Source: Flavobacterium taihuense
GTDB taxonomy: Bacteria; Bacteroidota; Bacteroidia; Flavobacteriales; Flavobacteriaceae
Length of the DNA stretch: 64,000 nucleotides
Direction of reading: 5' to 3'
Assembly (NCBI RefSeq): GCF_019351435.1
Contig: NZ_JAHWYN010000002.1
Span: 1-64,000, forward strand
Of the stretch, positions 1 to 9,514 are shown piece after piece. The translations under genes and the position numbers were made by a program. The notes beneath the pieces are model-generated. The model was not told the origin of the DNA. It searched no databases and was given only the letters and a program-made list of their open reading frames with translations. The first letter of the stretch is position 1. Every line of letters starts with the position of its first letter.

Positions 1-1724
1 TAACGTATACTATAAATTCAGGAGTAAATCAAAGTATTGTTTTGGATGCTGCAGGAACAGCTTTATTGCCAACGGGCAATTTAACGTCTACTGCAAGTTA
101 TGATTTGGTAAGTGTGTTGAATTCGGTAACGAGTTGTTCACAAACCCAGGTGGGTAATGCTACAATAAGCATAAACCCATTGCCGATTGCTGATTTTACT
201 GGGTCAACGGCAATTTGTTCTGGAAATAGTACTGCCATAGTATTGCTAAGTACAATTCCAGGGACTACATTTTCGTGGAATGCAGTTCAAAATAATGTAA
301 CAGGAGCAACATCCAGCAGTGGAAGTGTAATTAATCAAACGCTTATGACAACTGGGAGTAACATGGGACAAGTTGTATATAATGTAACGCCAATGGTTGG
401 AAGTTGTATGGGATTACCAAAAATGATAACAATAAATGTAAGTCCTGTTCCCGATGTTATAGAAAACACTGCAAAGAAATCACTATGTTCTGGTGAAACA
501 ACAAGTATTGATTTAACTAGCGCAATAATGGGGACTACATTTTCTTGGACTGCTAATGCTACTGGAGTTACAGGAGCTACTGCTGGAAGTGGTAATGAAA
601 TAATACAACTGCTTTCCAATGCAGGTTTTGTGCCAGGAACGGTAGATTATGTTATAACACCTTCAGTTAATGGCTGTCTGGGTACGCCTATTACTGTTGT
701 AATATCGGTTAATCCTCTGCCTGAAGTTTTGGGAACACCTCCAGGAACAATTTGTAGTGGGTATAGTACTAATATTACCTTGTCTCCAACTATTGCAGGA
801 ACTACTTTTGATTGGACTGTTGCTCAGGTTGGAGTTACTGGTGCAATCGATGGTACGGGTAATGTAATAAATCAAATTTTAGAAGCTACAGGGAATTCTC
901 AAGGGAATGTAGTATATACAATAAAACCTAGTCTTAATGGATGTATTGGTAATCCTTTGGATATTATTGTAAATGTGAATCCCTCTCCAAGACCAATACT
1001 TGAAGATGGTGTGATTTGCGTTGAACAAGCGACTGGAATTGCCTATAAAACATATATATTGGATTCAGGATTAAATGCGTCTAAGTATAATTTTCAATGG
1101 TATTTCAATTCATTACCTATTAGTGGAGCATCTTCTAGCACTTTTGCAGCTGCTCAATCTGGGGATTATAAGGTGCAAGCGACTAATAATATCACTGGTT
1201 GTGATGCAACATCTGAAACAGCAAAAGTGATTGCTTCTTTTCCAGGATTGGCTATTACAACTAATCAAACAATGGCTTTTTCTGATAATGCAACAGTTGA
1301 GGTTATTGTTACCGGAGGGAATGCTGTTTTCGAATATCAATTAGATGGCGGTTCTTTTCAATCTTCGAATGTGTTTGATTATTTAAAAGCTGGTCCACAT
1401 ACAGTAACAGTTGGAGATGAAAATGGATGTACCAATTTAACTCAAAACTTTTTTGTAATAGGTTATCCTAAATTTTTCTCGCCAAACGGGGATGGACAGA
1501 ATGATTCTTGGAATGTTGAAGGATTAGAAGGGCAGCCAAAATCAATTATTTATATTTTTGATCGATATGGTAAACTCATAAAACAAATTAGTCCAACTGG
1601 GGAAGGCTGGGATGGTACTTATATTGGACAGCCTTTGCCTGCTACCGATTATTGGTTTACAGTTGATTTTACTGAACAAACGGAAAACAAAACATTTAAG
1701 GCGCATTTTTCTTTGATACGGTAA
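1..1724 (+). CDS. Secreted PKD-like repeat protein, T9SS type B C-terminal domain (5' end outside window)
   Basis: The reading frame is open to the left edge (codons in phase from base 3), so this is the C-terminal part of a longer protein. It is built of PKD-like/Ig-like repeats of about 90 residues, each starting with a motif such as ICSGNSTAI, LCSGETTSI or ICSGYSTNI and followed by GTTFSW or GTTFDW. The last ~85 residues (FFSPNGDGQNDSW...IFDRYGKLI...GWDGTYIGQPLPATDYWF) are the gliding-motility-associated C-terminal domain that acts as a T9SS type B sorting signal. The protein is therefore expected to be exported across the outer membrane and either attached or released. Such proteins in Flavobacteria are often very large adhesin-like surface proteins. 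The binding target is unknown, and no catalytic domain is visible in this part. A hairpin terminator lies about 240 bp downstream. Confidence 0.85.
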   Translation, partial: TYTINSGVNQSIVLDAAGTALLPTGNLTSTASYDLVSVLNSVTSCSQTQVGNATISINPLPIADFTGSTAICSGNSTAIVLLSTIPGTTFSWNAVQNNVTGATSSSGSVINQTLMTTGSNMGQVVYNVTPMVGSCMGLPKMITINVSPVPDVIENTAKKSLCSGETTSIDLTSAIMGTTFSWTANATGVTGATAGSGNEIIQLLSNAGFVPGTVDYVITPSVNGCLGTPITVVISVNPLPEVLGTPPGTICSGYSTNITLSPTIAGTTFDWTVAQVGVTGAIDGTGNVINQILEATGNSQGNVVYTIKPSLNGCIGNPLDIIVNVNPSPRPILEDGVICVEQATGIAYKTYILDSGLNASKYNFQWYFNSLPISGASSSTFAAAQSGDYKVQATNNITGCDATSETAKVIASFPGLAITTNQTMAFSDNATVEVIVTGGNAVFEYQLDGGSFQSSNVFDYLKAGPHTVTVGDENGCTNLTQNFFVIGYPKFFSPNGDGQNDSWNVEGLEGQPKSIIYIFDRYGKLIKQISPTGEGWDGTYIGQPLPATDYWFTVDFTEQTENKTFKAHFSLIR

Positions 1725-1966
1725 TATTGAAATTAAGGAATTTCTATAATAATTTAGATGTTCAGTTTTGATTTCAGATTGGAAATGCAATATGCAATTT
1801 GTTGTTCTGTGAAATTGTAAAAATTGGTGATTGTGTTGTATTTCGAGGTCATTTTTAAAGAAGTTTTGCAGTTATTAAAAAGAATGTTTTTTTAAAAATC
1901 TTTAATAGATCAAAGACAGTATTATAAGAAGTTTTTGAAAAATAGAGATTAGATTTATATCCATTA

Positions 1967-2001
1967 AGGATCAAAACTGTGATAAGTTTTGGTCCTTTTT
2001 T
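1967..2001 (+). terminator. Rho-independent terminator
   Basis: A 12-bp stem (AGGATCAAAACT / AGTTTTGGTCCT, one G-T wobble) with a 6-base loop is followed by six T. It lies in the 493-bp gap between the PKD-repeat gene and the amylase gene and probably ends the transcript of the former. The rest of this gap (1725-1966 and 2002-2217) is very AT-rich, and I see no further gene in it. Confidence 0.75.
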
Positions 2002-2217
2002 GTTTTAAATGAGTCTTACTATTTGTTTTTTTTAAGTAATTGATATTCATTCTATTGTTTGTTGATTTAACTATTTGTTAACAATAGTAGTTACTACAAC
2101 GTTTGAGTGTTCATTAGTGTAAAAATAGCGATGAATTAAAATTAAATATTTAAAAAATTATGATTTTTATTATTAATTTCATACAATATTAACCCAAATT
2201 AAACTAAAATTAACTTT

Positions 2218-5200
2218 ATGAAATTAAAACATTATTTTTCGATGTTATTCTTTTTTCTTTTCCATTTTATTGTTTTTTCACAAGCAAAAGCAACTGGGAA
2301 AGAGGTAATGATCCAGGGTTTTCACTGGACTACTGATGTGTCAACAACCAAATGGTATGATGTTGTCAAAAGTAACTCGTCTACTTTGCAAGCCGCTGGT
2401 TTTGATGCTATTTGGCTTCCACCACCCAGTAAATCTACTGGAGGTATGGGCTATATTCCTACTGTATGGTATGATTTGAATAATGCGCAAGGTACTCAAG
2501 CCCAATTAGTGTCTTTGATAGCTGATTTGCATTCAAAAAATATCAAAGTGATTGCGGATATTGTAATCAATCATCGTGGAGGTACACTTGGTTGGTATGA
2601 TTTTTCTACACCATCCTGGAATACACCTACTGAAACTTGGTCTATCTGCAATACTTCTAATATTAGTTCATCTGGACAAAAGGGAACAGGTGCACCGGAT
2701 TATGACCCTGTAGCAGCTGGTTTGAAATCTCCGGGAGAATCAGGTTCTTTTGCTGCGGCTAGAGATTTAGATCATTCCAACTCATTGGTACGAGATGGAA
2801 TCAAAACATGGATGAATTGGTTGAAAAATGATATCGGTTTTGATGGTTGGCGTTATGATTTTGTGCATGGATATGATGGAAAATATATCAAAGAATACAA
2901 TGATGCAACCAATCCGTATTTTTCTGTTGGAGAATTATTAGAGGGAGATAGAAGCCGAATTGTAAAATGGATGGATTATACTAAGGGCGGTACTGCAACA
3001 GCATCTTCTACTGCTTTTGATTTTGCTACCAAAAGCGCTTTGCAAAATGCATTTAAGGATAACAATTTGAGTTACCTAAAAGATGGTTCTGGTAAAGCTT
3101 CAGGACTAATAGGGGTATGGCCTTCAAATGCTGTGACTATGTTAGATAACCATGATACAGGTCCAAAACCTTATGGGCAAGATTTATGGATTTTTCCTGG
3201 AGATCAAGTATTAAAAGGATATGCTTATTTACTGACACATCCTGGTACGCCAATGGTTTGGTGGCCACATTATTTTAATTGGGGTATCAAAAACGAAATA
3301 GATGCAATGATTAAAATACGAAAAGATAATGGCTTAAGCAGTACTTCAAATTTGAATATAGTTGCTGCCACAAATAATTTGTATGCGGCCATTATTGATG
3401 ATAAAGTAGCTATGAAATTGGGTTCTGATAATTGGTCACCGTCTGGAACGGGTTGGATTTTGAAATTATCAGGAACTGGTTTTGCAATCTGGGATAAAGG
3501 AACTGTGGTTGATGTTCCAAGTTTGACAATTTCTCAGCCCGGGGGCACATTTGCTACAGGAACAACCGTAAGTACAGTATTAACGGCTAATAATGCCGCA
3601 TCTACAATATATTATACTTTGGATGGTACAACTCCGACTACTGCATCAGCTTCTGCTGTTGGAACAAAAACGTTTTCTATTACTACCAATACTACTTTGA
3701 AAGCATTTGTAAAAAATACTGCCAATGTAAGTTCTACAGTTTATACAGAGACTTATACATTTGCAACAATTCCAACATTTACAGTTTATTTTAAAAAACC
3801 AACAACATGGGGTTCAACAATTAATGTTTATTATTGGACTCCTACAGGAACAGCTCCAGTAGTGGCTTGGCCAGGAATTGCCATGACAAAAGATTGTGGC
3901 GATTGGTATAAATATACTTTTCCTTCTACAGTAAGTGCTAGTAATTTGTTGTTTAACGATGGAACATTAAAAACTGCTGATTTAACAGCAACTGCTGGAA
4001 TTAAATATTATGATAGCGCATGGTTGAGTGGAGAACCAGCCAATAGATGTCCTGTTGTTGCGCCTGATTTAACAATTTCACCAGTAGGAGGAAACTTTAC
4101 AACAGGAGCTACAGTAAGTGTGGTTTTGACTGCCAATGTAAATACTTCAACTATTTATTACACGTTGGATGGAACAACTCCTACTACATCTTCAGCATCT
4201 GCTGTTGGAACAAAGACACTTCCAATAACGACTAATACTACACTGAAAGCATTTGTAAAAAATACAGTTGGTACTTTATCTGCAGTAAAAACAGAGACCT
4301 ATACTTTTACAACGCCAACAACATTTACGGTTTATTTTAAAAAGCCAACAACTTGGAATTCTGCTGTTAAAATTTATTATTGGGGAACCACAGGTACAAC
4401 TCCTGTAGTGGCTTGGCCAGGAGTAGCCATGACACAAGATTGTGGAGATTGGTATAAATTTACTTTTCCATCTACAGTTAGTGCTTCTAACATAATTTTT
4501 AATGACGGTACTTTAAAAACTGCTGATTTAACTGCGACAGCCGGAACTAAATATTATGATGCCGCGTGGCTGAGTGCGGAGCCAGCGAATAGATGTCCTA
4601 TAATTGCACCTAATTTGACAATATTGTCAGCAGGGGGAACATTTTCTACAGGAACAGCAGTAAATGTAGTTTTAACTGCTAATGTTAATACTTCGACGAT
4701 TTATTATACTTTAAACGGTACAACTCCTACTGTTTCTTCGCCATCAGCTGTTGGAACAAAAACACTTTCAATTACTGCCAATACTACTGTAAAAGCATTT
4801 GTAAAAAACACCGCTGGAACATTATCTGCTATAAAAACAGAGGTTTATACTTTTGTTGCCATTCCTACTTTAACGGTTTATTTCAAACCACCAACTACAT
4901 GGACAGTAGTGCCAAAAGTGCACTATTGGAATGCAGTTCCAGCCGGAAGTGTGGCGAATACAACTTGGCCAGGAGTGACTATGGTTGCAGATGTTAATGG
5001 TTTCTATAAGCATACTATTACAGGACCAACATCCCTTAATTTGATTTTCAATAATGGCTCTAGTGGCACAGCTAATCAAACAGCTGATTTATTGAACAAA
5101 ACAAATGGATATTCTTATACTTGGGGAGCTAGTACTGCTAAATTGGGACTTAAAGAAGAGGTTACAGCTGAAATGACAACTGTTTCACTATATCCAAATC

Positions 5201-5400
5201 CAGTGAGTAGCTTATTGCAAATCAGTTCAAGTTCTACTGCTTTGGATTATCAAATTTTTGGAATGAACGGAAGTATTGTTCAAACTGGAAAAACAATAAA
5301 CAACACTATTGATTTAAGTAATTTAAGCGATGGTATTTACTTTGTTAAGATTCATTTTGAAAATGGACTAGAACACCAACAAAAAATTATTAAGAGATAA
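2218..5400 (+). CDS. T9SS-secreted GH13 alpha-amylase with three CHB_HEX_C/CBM26-like repeats
   Basis: Endo-acting alpha-1,4-glucan hydrolase expected to degrade starch or glycogen outside the cell. A signal peptide covers about residues 1-22 (..FIVFSQA). The GH13 barrel covers about 27-430, with all four conserved regions: DIVINH (D114, H119), GWRYDF (nucleophile D214), GELLEG (acid/base E239) and LDNHD (D313). Three tandem units of ~182 residues follow (about 433-614, 615-796 and 797-970). Each has a chitobiase C-terminal-like domain (TIYYTLDGTTPT...LKAFVKNT) and a CBM26-like starch-binding domain (FTVYFKKPTTW...VAWPG...LLFNDG). Residues ~990-1060 (LYPNPVSS...GIYFVKIHFENG) form a T9SS type A sorting domain. 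At 1060 aa it is far longer than a plain amylase because of these modules. It appears to be a single-gene unit, with a strong terminator at 5426-5459. The sugar-binding role of the repeats is inferred from family resemblance. Confidence 0.93.
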   Translation: MKLKHYFSMLFFFLFHFIVFSQAKATGKEVMIQGFHWTTDVSTTKWYDVVKSNSSTLQAAGFDAIWLPPPSKSTGGMGYIPTVWYDLNNAQGTQAQLVSLIADLHSKNIKVIADIVINHRGGTLGWYDFSTPSWNTPTETWSICNTSNISSSGQKGTGAPDYDPVAAGLKSPGESGSFAAARDLDHSNSLVRDGIKTWMNWLKNDIGFDGWRYDFVHGYDGKYIKEYNDATNPYFSVGELLEGDRSRIVKWMDYTKGGTATASSTAFDFATKSALQNAFKDNNLSYLKDGSGKASGLIGVWPSNAVTMLDNHDTGPKPYGQDLWIFPGDQVLKGYAYLLTHPGTPMVWWPHYFNWGIKNEIDAMIKIRKDNGLSSTSNLNIVAATNNLYAAIIDDKVAMKLGSDNWSPSGTGWILKLSGTGFAIWDKGTVVDVPSLTISQPGGTFATGTTVSTVLTANNAASTIYYTLDGTTPTTASASAVGTKTFSITTNTTLKAFVKNTANVSSTVYTETYTFATIPTFTVYFKKPTTWGSTINVYYWTPTGTAPVVAWPGIAMTKDCGDWYKYTFPSTVSASNLLFNDGTLKTADLTATAGIKYYDSAWLSGEPANRCPVVAPDLTISPVGGNFTTGATVSVVLTANVNTSTIYYTLDGTTPTTSSASAVGTKTLPITTNTTLKAFVKNTVGTLSAVKTETYTFTTPTTFTVYFKKPTTWNSAVKIYYWGTTGTTPVVAWPGVAMTQDCGDWYKFTFPSTVSASNIIFNDGTLKTADLTATAGTKYYDAAWLSAEPANRCPIIAPNLTILSAGGTFSTGTAVNVVLTANVNTSTIYYTLNGTTPTVSSPSAVGTKTLSITANTTVKAFVKNTAGTLSAIKTEVYTFVAIPTLTVYFKPPTTWTVVPKVHYWNAVPAGSVANTTWPGVTMVADVNGFYKHTITGPTSLNLIFNNGSSGTANQTADLLNKTNGYSYTWGASTAKLGLKEEVTAEMTTVSLYPNPVSSLLQISSSSTALDYQIFGMNGSIVQTGKTINNTIDLSNLSDGIYFVKIHFENGLEHQQKIIKR

Positions 5401-5425
5401 ACAATAATTTCTTATTAATGAAATG

Positions 5426-5459
5426 GCTCAAATCGTTTATACGGTTTGAGCTTTTTTTT
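5426..5459 (+). terminator. Terminator of the amylase gene
   Basis: A 10-bp stem (GCTCAAATCG / CGGTTTGAGC, one wobble) with a TTTATA loop is followed by eight T, 25 bp after the amylase stop codon. Confidence 0.85.
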
Positions 5460-5527
5460 AACAAATTGTGAAATCGGTAGTTTTCAATTTTAACTTAATA
5501 AAATATATTTTTCTAATGTTGATTATT

Positions 5528-5559
5528 AAAAAAAACCTCGGAAGCATATCCTCCCGAGG
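5528..5559 (-). terminator. Terminator of the arabinose/arabinan gene run
   Basis: Read on the minus strand, CCTCGG pairs with CCGAGG and is followed by eight T. It lies about 80 bp beyond the stop codon of the mutarotase gene, the last gene of the long minus-strand run. Confidence 0.8.
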
Positions 5560-5638
5560 AACTTAAAACCAACATTTGTCAGCTTCTAAACTAGATATTC
5601 AACAAATAACCAAATTATATGATAGCTAGTATTTTAAA

Positions 5639-6829
5639 TTACTTAACCGAAAATTTAAAAGTTGTTTTTGTTTTATAATTTTCTCCTGGACTTAAAACGG
5701 TCGTAGGGAAATCTTTTTGATTGGGTGAATCTGGGTAATGTTGTGTTTCCAGACAAAAACCAGTTCTATGGGCATAAGCTCCGCCGTTTCTCATTGGTAA
5801 AGTCCCGTCTAGGAAGTTACCGGAGTAGAACTGAATTCCCGGTTGATCGGTATATACTTCCAATAGTCTTCCGCTTCCTGCGTGGTAAGCTGAAGCTACT
5901 AAACGATCTCCTTTACCTTGGTTGTTCAGCACCCAGCAGTGGTCGTAACCTAGTCCTTTTTTGAGTTGATCTTCGTTAGTATTGATTTCTTTTCCAACCA
6001 ATTTAGGTTTTCTAAAATCGAATGGAGTATTGGTTACATCCGTCAATTGACCTGTTGGGATAAGCGTTGCATCTACAGGAACCAATTTGTCTGCATCAAT
6101 AGTGATTTCGTGATCCAAAATTGGTTTAGAGAAATCAGATGACAGATTGAAATACGAATGCTGTGTTAAGTTCACCACCGTTTTCTTATCGGTAGTAGCT
6201 TCATACAACACGTCCAATGCATTGTCTTTTTTCAAAGTGTAAGTAACATAAACCGTCAAGTTTCCAGGATAACCTTCTTCCATGTCTTTGGCTACATACT
6301 TCAATTTTAGAGAAGCTGAGTCTCCGCCTTTAGCTTCCTCGGCAGTCCAAACCACTCTGTGGAAACCTTCCGGTCCTCCGTGCAAAGCATTTGGCTCGTT
6401 GTTGATAGCCAATGAATATTGTTTTCCGTCTAAAGTAAATTTACCTTTCGCAATACGGTTTCCGTATCTTCCGATAAGGGCGCCAAAATAAGGATTGGCT
6501 TTTTGGTATTGTTCCAATGAATTAAAACCAATCACCACCTCTTCGGATTTACCCGCTTTGTTTGGCACTTTCAAAGAAGAAATAATACCGCCATAAGTAA
6601 TGATATTTACTTCCATGCCTTTGTGGTTTTTCAGCGTGTATTGGTCTATTTGCACCCCTTTGTCGGTTTTTCCATATACCGATTTTGCTATAGATACTGA
6701 ATCTGTAGCGTTAGCTTCTATGGCAGTTTCTTCTCCTGCCTCTGCTTTTTTCTCTCCTTTACACTGTACATTCATACTTGCTAAACTTAAAATGGAAATT
6801 CCATAAATACAACGTTTTACTAGATTCAT
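5639..6829 (-). CDS. galM: Aldose 1-epimerase (mutarotase), exported lipoprotein
   Basis: Interconverts alpha and beta anomers of free aldoses. The catalytic set of the family is present: H150 in NALHGG, H224 in NLTQHSYFNL and E361 in CLETQHYPDSPN. The N-terminus has a hydrophobic stretch and a lipobox-like ...NVQC (C23) followed by a charged linker, so the protein is probably a periplasmic lipoprotein. This contrasts with the second mutarotase at 38720, which lacks a signal and should be cytosolic. It is the last gene of the arabinan/arabinose run, separated from araA by 380 bp that contain two repeat elements. An arabinose-directed role (sometimes named araM in Bacteroidetes) is inferred from this position. 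The symbol galM reflects the family only. Confidence 0.85.
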   Translation of the reverse strand: MNLVKRCIYGISILSLASMNVQCKGEKKAEAGEETAIEANATDSVSIAKSVYGKTDKGVQIDQYTLKNHKGMEVNIITYGGIISSLKVPNKAGKSEEVVIGFNSLEQYQKANPYFGALIGRYGNRIAKGKFTLDGKQYSLAINNEPNALHGGPEGFHRVVWTAEEAKGGDSASLKLKYVAKDMEEGYPGNLTVYVTYTLKKDNALDVLYEATTDKKTVVNLTQHSYFNLSSDFSKPILDHEITIDADKLVPVDATLIPTGQLTDVTNTPFDFRKPKLVGKEINTNEDQLKKGLGYDHCWVLNNQGKGDRLVASAYHAGSGRLLEVYTDQPGIQFYSGNFLDGTLPMRNGGAYAHRTGFCLETQHYPDSPNQKDFPTTVLSPGENYKTKTTFKFSVK

Positions 6830-6870
6830 ATATTTTTATTTTTTTAATTCTATAAACAAAATTATTTTTT

Positions 6871-6974
6871 GGGCGTGTCCCTTCGTAAAAACTAAGGGTC
6901 GTGCTGTACGTCCCCGCTTTTTTTATTTATCAATTGCCTCGGGTTTAAACCCGAGGCAATTGATAAATAAAAAA
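6871..6974. repeat. Structured extragenic element with a 56-bp perfect palindrome
   Basis: The 380-bp gap between the mutarotase gene and araA holds no gene but two structured elements. This one starts with a GC-richer stretch (GGGCGTGTCCCTTCG...AAGGGTCGTGC) and ends in a perfect palindrome at 6919-6974. The palindrome has arms of 28 bp meeting at GTTTAAAC with no loop, a core of CCTCGGGTTT and T/A-rich ends. Its composition differs sharply from the AT-rich surroundings. It could act as a bidirectional terminator or be an interspersed REP-like repeat; I recall similar elements in Flavobacterium genomes but cannot verify this here. Confidence 0.7.
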
Positions 6975-7082
6975 GAACTCCACTGCCATCACTCAAGCGA
7001 AGCAATATCAACATATTTAGTTAAAGGATCTAGTGTCAAGGTTGTCTCTTTGAGTATCGGATTCTTATAAATCCTCACAGTT

Positions 7083-7152
7083 TGTCATTCCGAGGCACGA
7101 GGAATCACATTACGTGAGTCACAAGTGTGATTTCTCCTTCGTCGAAATGACA
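7083..7152. repeat. Inverted repeat of the GTCATTCCGAGG...ATGAC type
   Basis: Arms of 27 bp (7083-7109, starting TGTCATTCCGAGG, and 7126-7152, ending GTCGAAATGACA) match at 22 of 27 positions around a 16-base centre. It lies 57 bp downstream of the araA stop codon. The arm sequence resembles a widespread class of interspersed extragenic palindromes. It may work as a transcript 3'-end hairpin here. Confidence 0.65.
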
Positions 7153-7209
7153 TAGACTACTCGAAAAAACTACATCAGAGCTTTTACAAAACAAGCCAGC
7201 TTTTAGTTA

Positions 7210-8718
7210 TTACAAACCATGCTGAAACAAATGAAAATAAGCTTCATTAGCATTGATAGTATCTTTGAAATTGCGGATGGTCGTATCTGCATCGATTACT
7301 AATAATTCTATACCAGCGATATCGGCAAAATCTTCCATAAATTCAGTAGTCACCGCTTGGCTGTAAACTGTATGGTGTGCACCGCCAGCAAGGATCCACG
7401 CAGTAGCGGCTACATCAAGATTTGGTTTGCAATCCCACAATACACGCGCCACCGGAAGTTTTGGCAATTCAGCCATTGGTTTTACCGCAGTAACTTCGTT
7501 TACGATTAATCTAAAACGAGTTCCCATATCCACAAGAGATACGTTAATGGCATCGCCAGCAGGGGAGTTAAACACCAAACGAGCAGGATCTTCTTTACCG
7601 CCAATTCCTAATGGATGTACTTCGCATGATGGTTTTCCATCAGCTATAGATGGACAAATTTCAAGCATGTGCGATCCCAAAACGTATGATTTTTGAGGTG
7701 TGAAGTGGTACGTATAATCTTCCATGAATGAAGTTCCTCCTTCAAGTCCCACATTCATTACTTTCAATGCTCTAACCATTGCGGCCGTTTTCCAATCCCC
7801 TTCACCACCAAAACCGTAACCATCGGCCATTAAGCGCTGTGTTGCAATTCCAGGCAGTTGTTTCCAAGCGCCTAAGTTTTCAAAAGTGTCTGTAAATGCT
7901 CCAAAACCTCCTTCTTCTAAGAAAGCTCTCAATCCCAATTCGATTTTTGCCGCATCCGCCAAAGATTGTCTTTGTGCTCCGCCTTCTAAAAGAGATGGAG
8001 TTAAGTTATAAGAAGCTTCGTAAATTGCCAATAAATCAGCCAGTTGTTTGTCGGTTACTTTCTCGATATGTTTAGTCACATCCGATGAATCATATCCGTT
8101 TACAGAAACTCCAAAACGAATTTGTGCTTCTACTTTGTCTCCTTCGGTAACGGCAACTTCTCGCATATTATCACCAATACGAGCTACTTTTAGATTTTGA
8201 AGTTCATTCCATCCTAGAGCCACTCTTGTCCAGTTTCCTATTTTGGTTTGAACGCGTTCGTCTTCCCAGTGTCCTACAATCACTTTGCGTTTTTTACGCA
8301 TTCTGGACATGATAAAACCAAATTCTCTGTCGCCATGAGCTGATTGGTTCAAGTTCATGAAATCCATGTCGATTGAAGCCCAAGGAATTTCAGCATTGAA
8401 TTGTGTGTGCAAATGGCACAATGGTTTGTTCAAAATACTTAAACCGCCAATCCACATTTTCGCTGGCGAGAACGTGTGCATCCAAGCCACGATTCCAATA
8501 CAGTTTTTATTGGAATTTGCTTCCAAACATACATTCATTATTTGCGCTGGAGATTTTACCACATCTTTGTATACCAATTTCACTGGTAATTTCCAAGAGG
8601 CATCCAATCCTTTCGCTATTATTTGCGAATGTTCGGCTACTTTTCTTAGCGTTTCTTCACCGTATAATTCTTGGCTTCCTACTACAAACCAAATTTCTTT
8701 TTGAGATATATCTATCAT
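7210..8718 (-). CDS. araA: L-arabinose isomerase
   Basis: Cytosolic, metal-dependent isomerisation of L-arabinose to L-ribulose, the first intracellular step of arabinose use. The length (502 aa) matches the family. The expected active-site residues are at or next to the E. coli AraA positions: E306 (GEGDWK), E333 (FMEDY), H350 ([10 protein letters not shown]) and H449 (GGAHHT). The opening [12 protein letters not shown] is typical. It lies 94 bp downstream of araD in the same direction, with a tandem repeat in the gap. With araB and araD it completes the route to D-xylulose 5-phosphate. Confidence 0.97.
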   Translation of the reverse strand: MIDISQKEIWFVVGSQELYGEETLRKVAEHSQIIAKGLDASWKLPVKLVYKDVVKSPAQIMNVCLEANSNKNCIGIVAWMHTFSPAKMWIGGLSILNKPLCHLHTQFNAEIPWASIDMDFMNLNQSAHGDREFGFIMSRMRKKRKVIVGHWEDERVQTKIGNWTRVALGWNELQNLKVARIGDNMREVAVTEGDKVEAQIRFGVSVNGYDSSDVTKHIEKVTDKQLADLLAIYEASYNLTPSLLEGGAQRQSLADAAKIELGLRAFLEEGGFGAFTDTFENLGAWKQLPGIATQRLMADGYGFGGEGDWKTAAMVRALKVMNVGLEGGTSFMEDYTYHFTPQKSYVLGSHMLEICPSIADGKPSCEVHPLGIGGKEDPARLVFNSPAGDAINVSLVDMGTRFRLIVNEVTAVKPMAELPKLPVARVLWDCKPNLDVAATAWILAGGAHHTVYSQAVTTEFMEDFADIAGIELLVIDADTTIRNFKDTINANEAYFHLFQHGL

Positions 8719-8732
8719 TATAATATTTTTTT

Positions 8733-8766
8733 AAAATTGTTTAAAGTTTAAAATTGTTTAAAGTTT
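8733..8766. repeat. Perfect tandem 17-bp duplication in the araD-araA gap
   Basis: AAAATTGTTTAAAGTTT occurs twice head to tail (8733-8749 and 8750-8766). It is followed at about 8773-8792 by a related inverted copy (AGTTTAAACAACTTTAAACT), so the transcript could fold into alternative hairpins between araD and araA. It lies 15 bp upstream of the araA start codon. Confidence 0.7.
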
Positions 8767-8812
8767 CGTTTTAGTTTAAACAACTTTAAACTAAAGAAAC
8801 CTTAAACTAAAA

Positions 8813-9514
8813 TTATTGCCCGTAATACGAATCTTTTCCATGTTTGCGTTCGTAATGCTTTTTGATTAAAGAATCTTTCAATCTAGGTGCATTAGGGTTA
8901 ATTTGTAAAGTCAGATAGGCCATTTCGGCTACAACTTCAAGTACTTTACTGTTGTAAACTGCTTTGGCTGCGTTTTTGCCCCAGGTAAATGGCCCGTGAT
9001 TGCCTATCAATACCATTTCGACTTCTTCGTAGGAAAGTTTTTTTTCTTTGAAACAATCCAAAATCTGAATTCCGGTGTTGTGTTCGTAGTTTCCTTCGAT
9101 AAGTGAATCGGCCATTGGGGCTGCACAGGGGATGTCAGACGTTAAGTGATCGGCATGAGTGGTTCCAAAAATTGGAATGTCTTGTTGTGATTGTGCCCAA
9201 GCCACTGAATAGGTCGCGTGAGTATGTGCCACACCACCAATGTTTGGCCAGTTTTTATATAAATAAGCATGTGTTTTGGTATCCGAAGAAGGACGCATAT
9301 CGCCTTCGATAATGTTGTTGTCAAAATCGACAATAACAATGTCTTCCGGTTTTAGATCTTCATAAGGAACTCCGCTCGGTTTAATGGCAAAAACTCCATT
9401 TTTGCGATCAACGGCACTGACGTTTCCAAAAGTGTAAACTACCAAATTCAATGCATTCAACTGCATATTCGCTTCGTAGCATTCTTGCTTTAAATCTTTA
9501 TATATAGAGCTCAT
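8813..9514 (-). CDS. araD: L-ribulose-5-phosphate 4-epimerase
   Basis: Converts L-ribulose 5-phosphate to D-xylulose 5-phosphate by a retro-aldol mechanism with a metal ion bound by histidines. Class II aldolase family features are visible: GNVSAVDR, IKPSGVPYEDL, the metal-binding HTHATYSVAWAQ and IGNHGPFTWG. A longer frame opens at 9550, but the start at 9514 (MSSIYKDLKQ) gives 233 aa, close to the 231 aa of E. coli AraD. It overlaps the araB 3' end by 17 bases, which suggests translational coupling. No Shine-Dalgarno sequence is visible, as is usual in this phylum. Confidence 0.96.
   Translation of the reverse strand: MSSIYKDLKQECYEANMQLNALNLVVYTFGNVSAVDRKNGVFAIKPSGVPYEDLKPEDIVIVDFDNNIIEGDMRPSSDTKTHAYLYKNWPNIGGVAHTHATYSVAWAQSQQDIPIFGTTHADHLTSDIPCAAPMADSLIEGNYEHNTGIQILDCFKEKKLSYEEVEMVLIGNHGPFTWGKNAAKAVYNSKVLEVVAEMAYLTLQINPNAPRLKDSLIKKHYERKHGKDSYYGQ

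Noticed and set aside
2116..2132. TTAGTGTAAAAATAGCG before the amylase as an arabinose operator
   Set aside because: Only the left half-site is present; the right arm does not match, and the gene is for starch.
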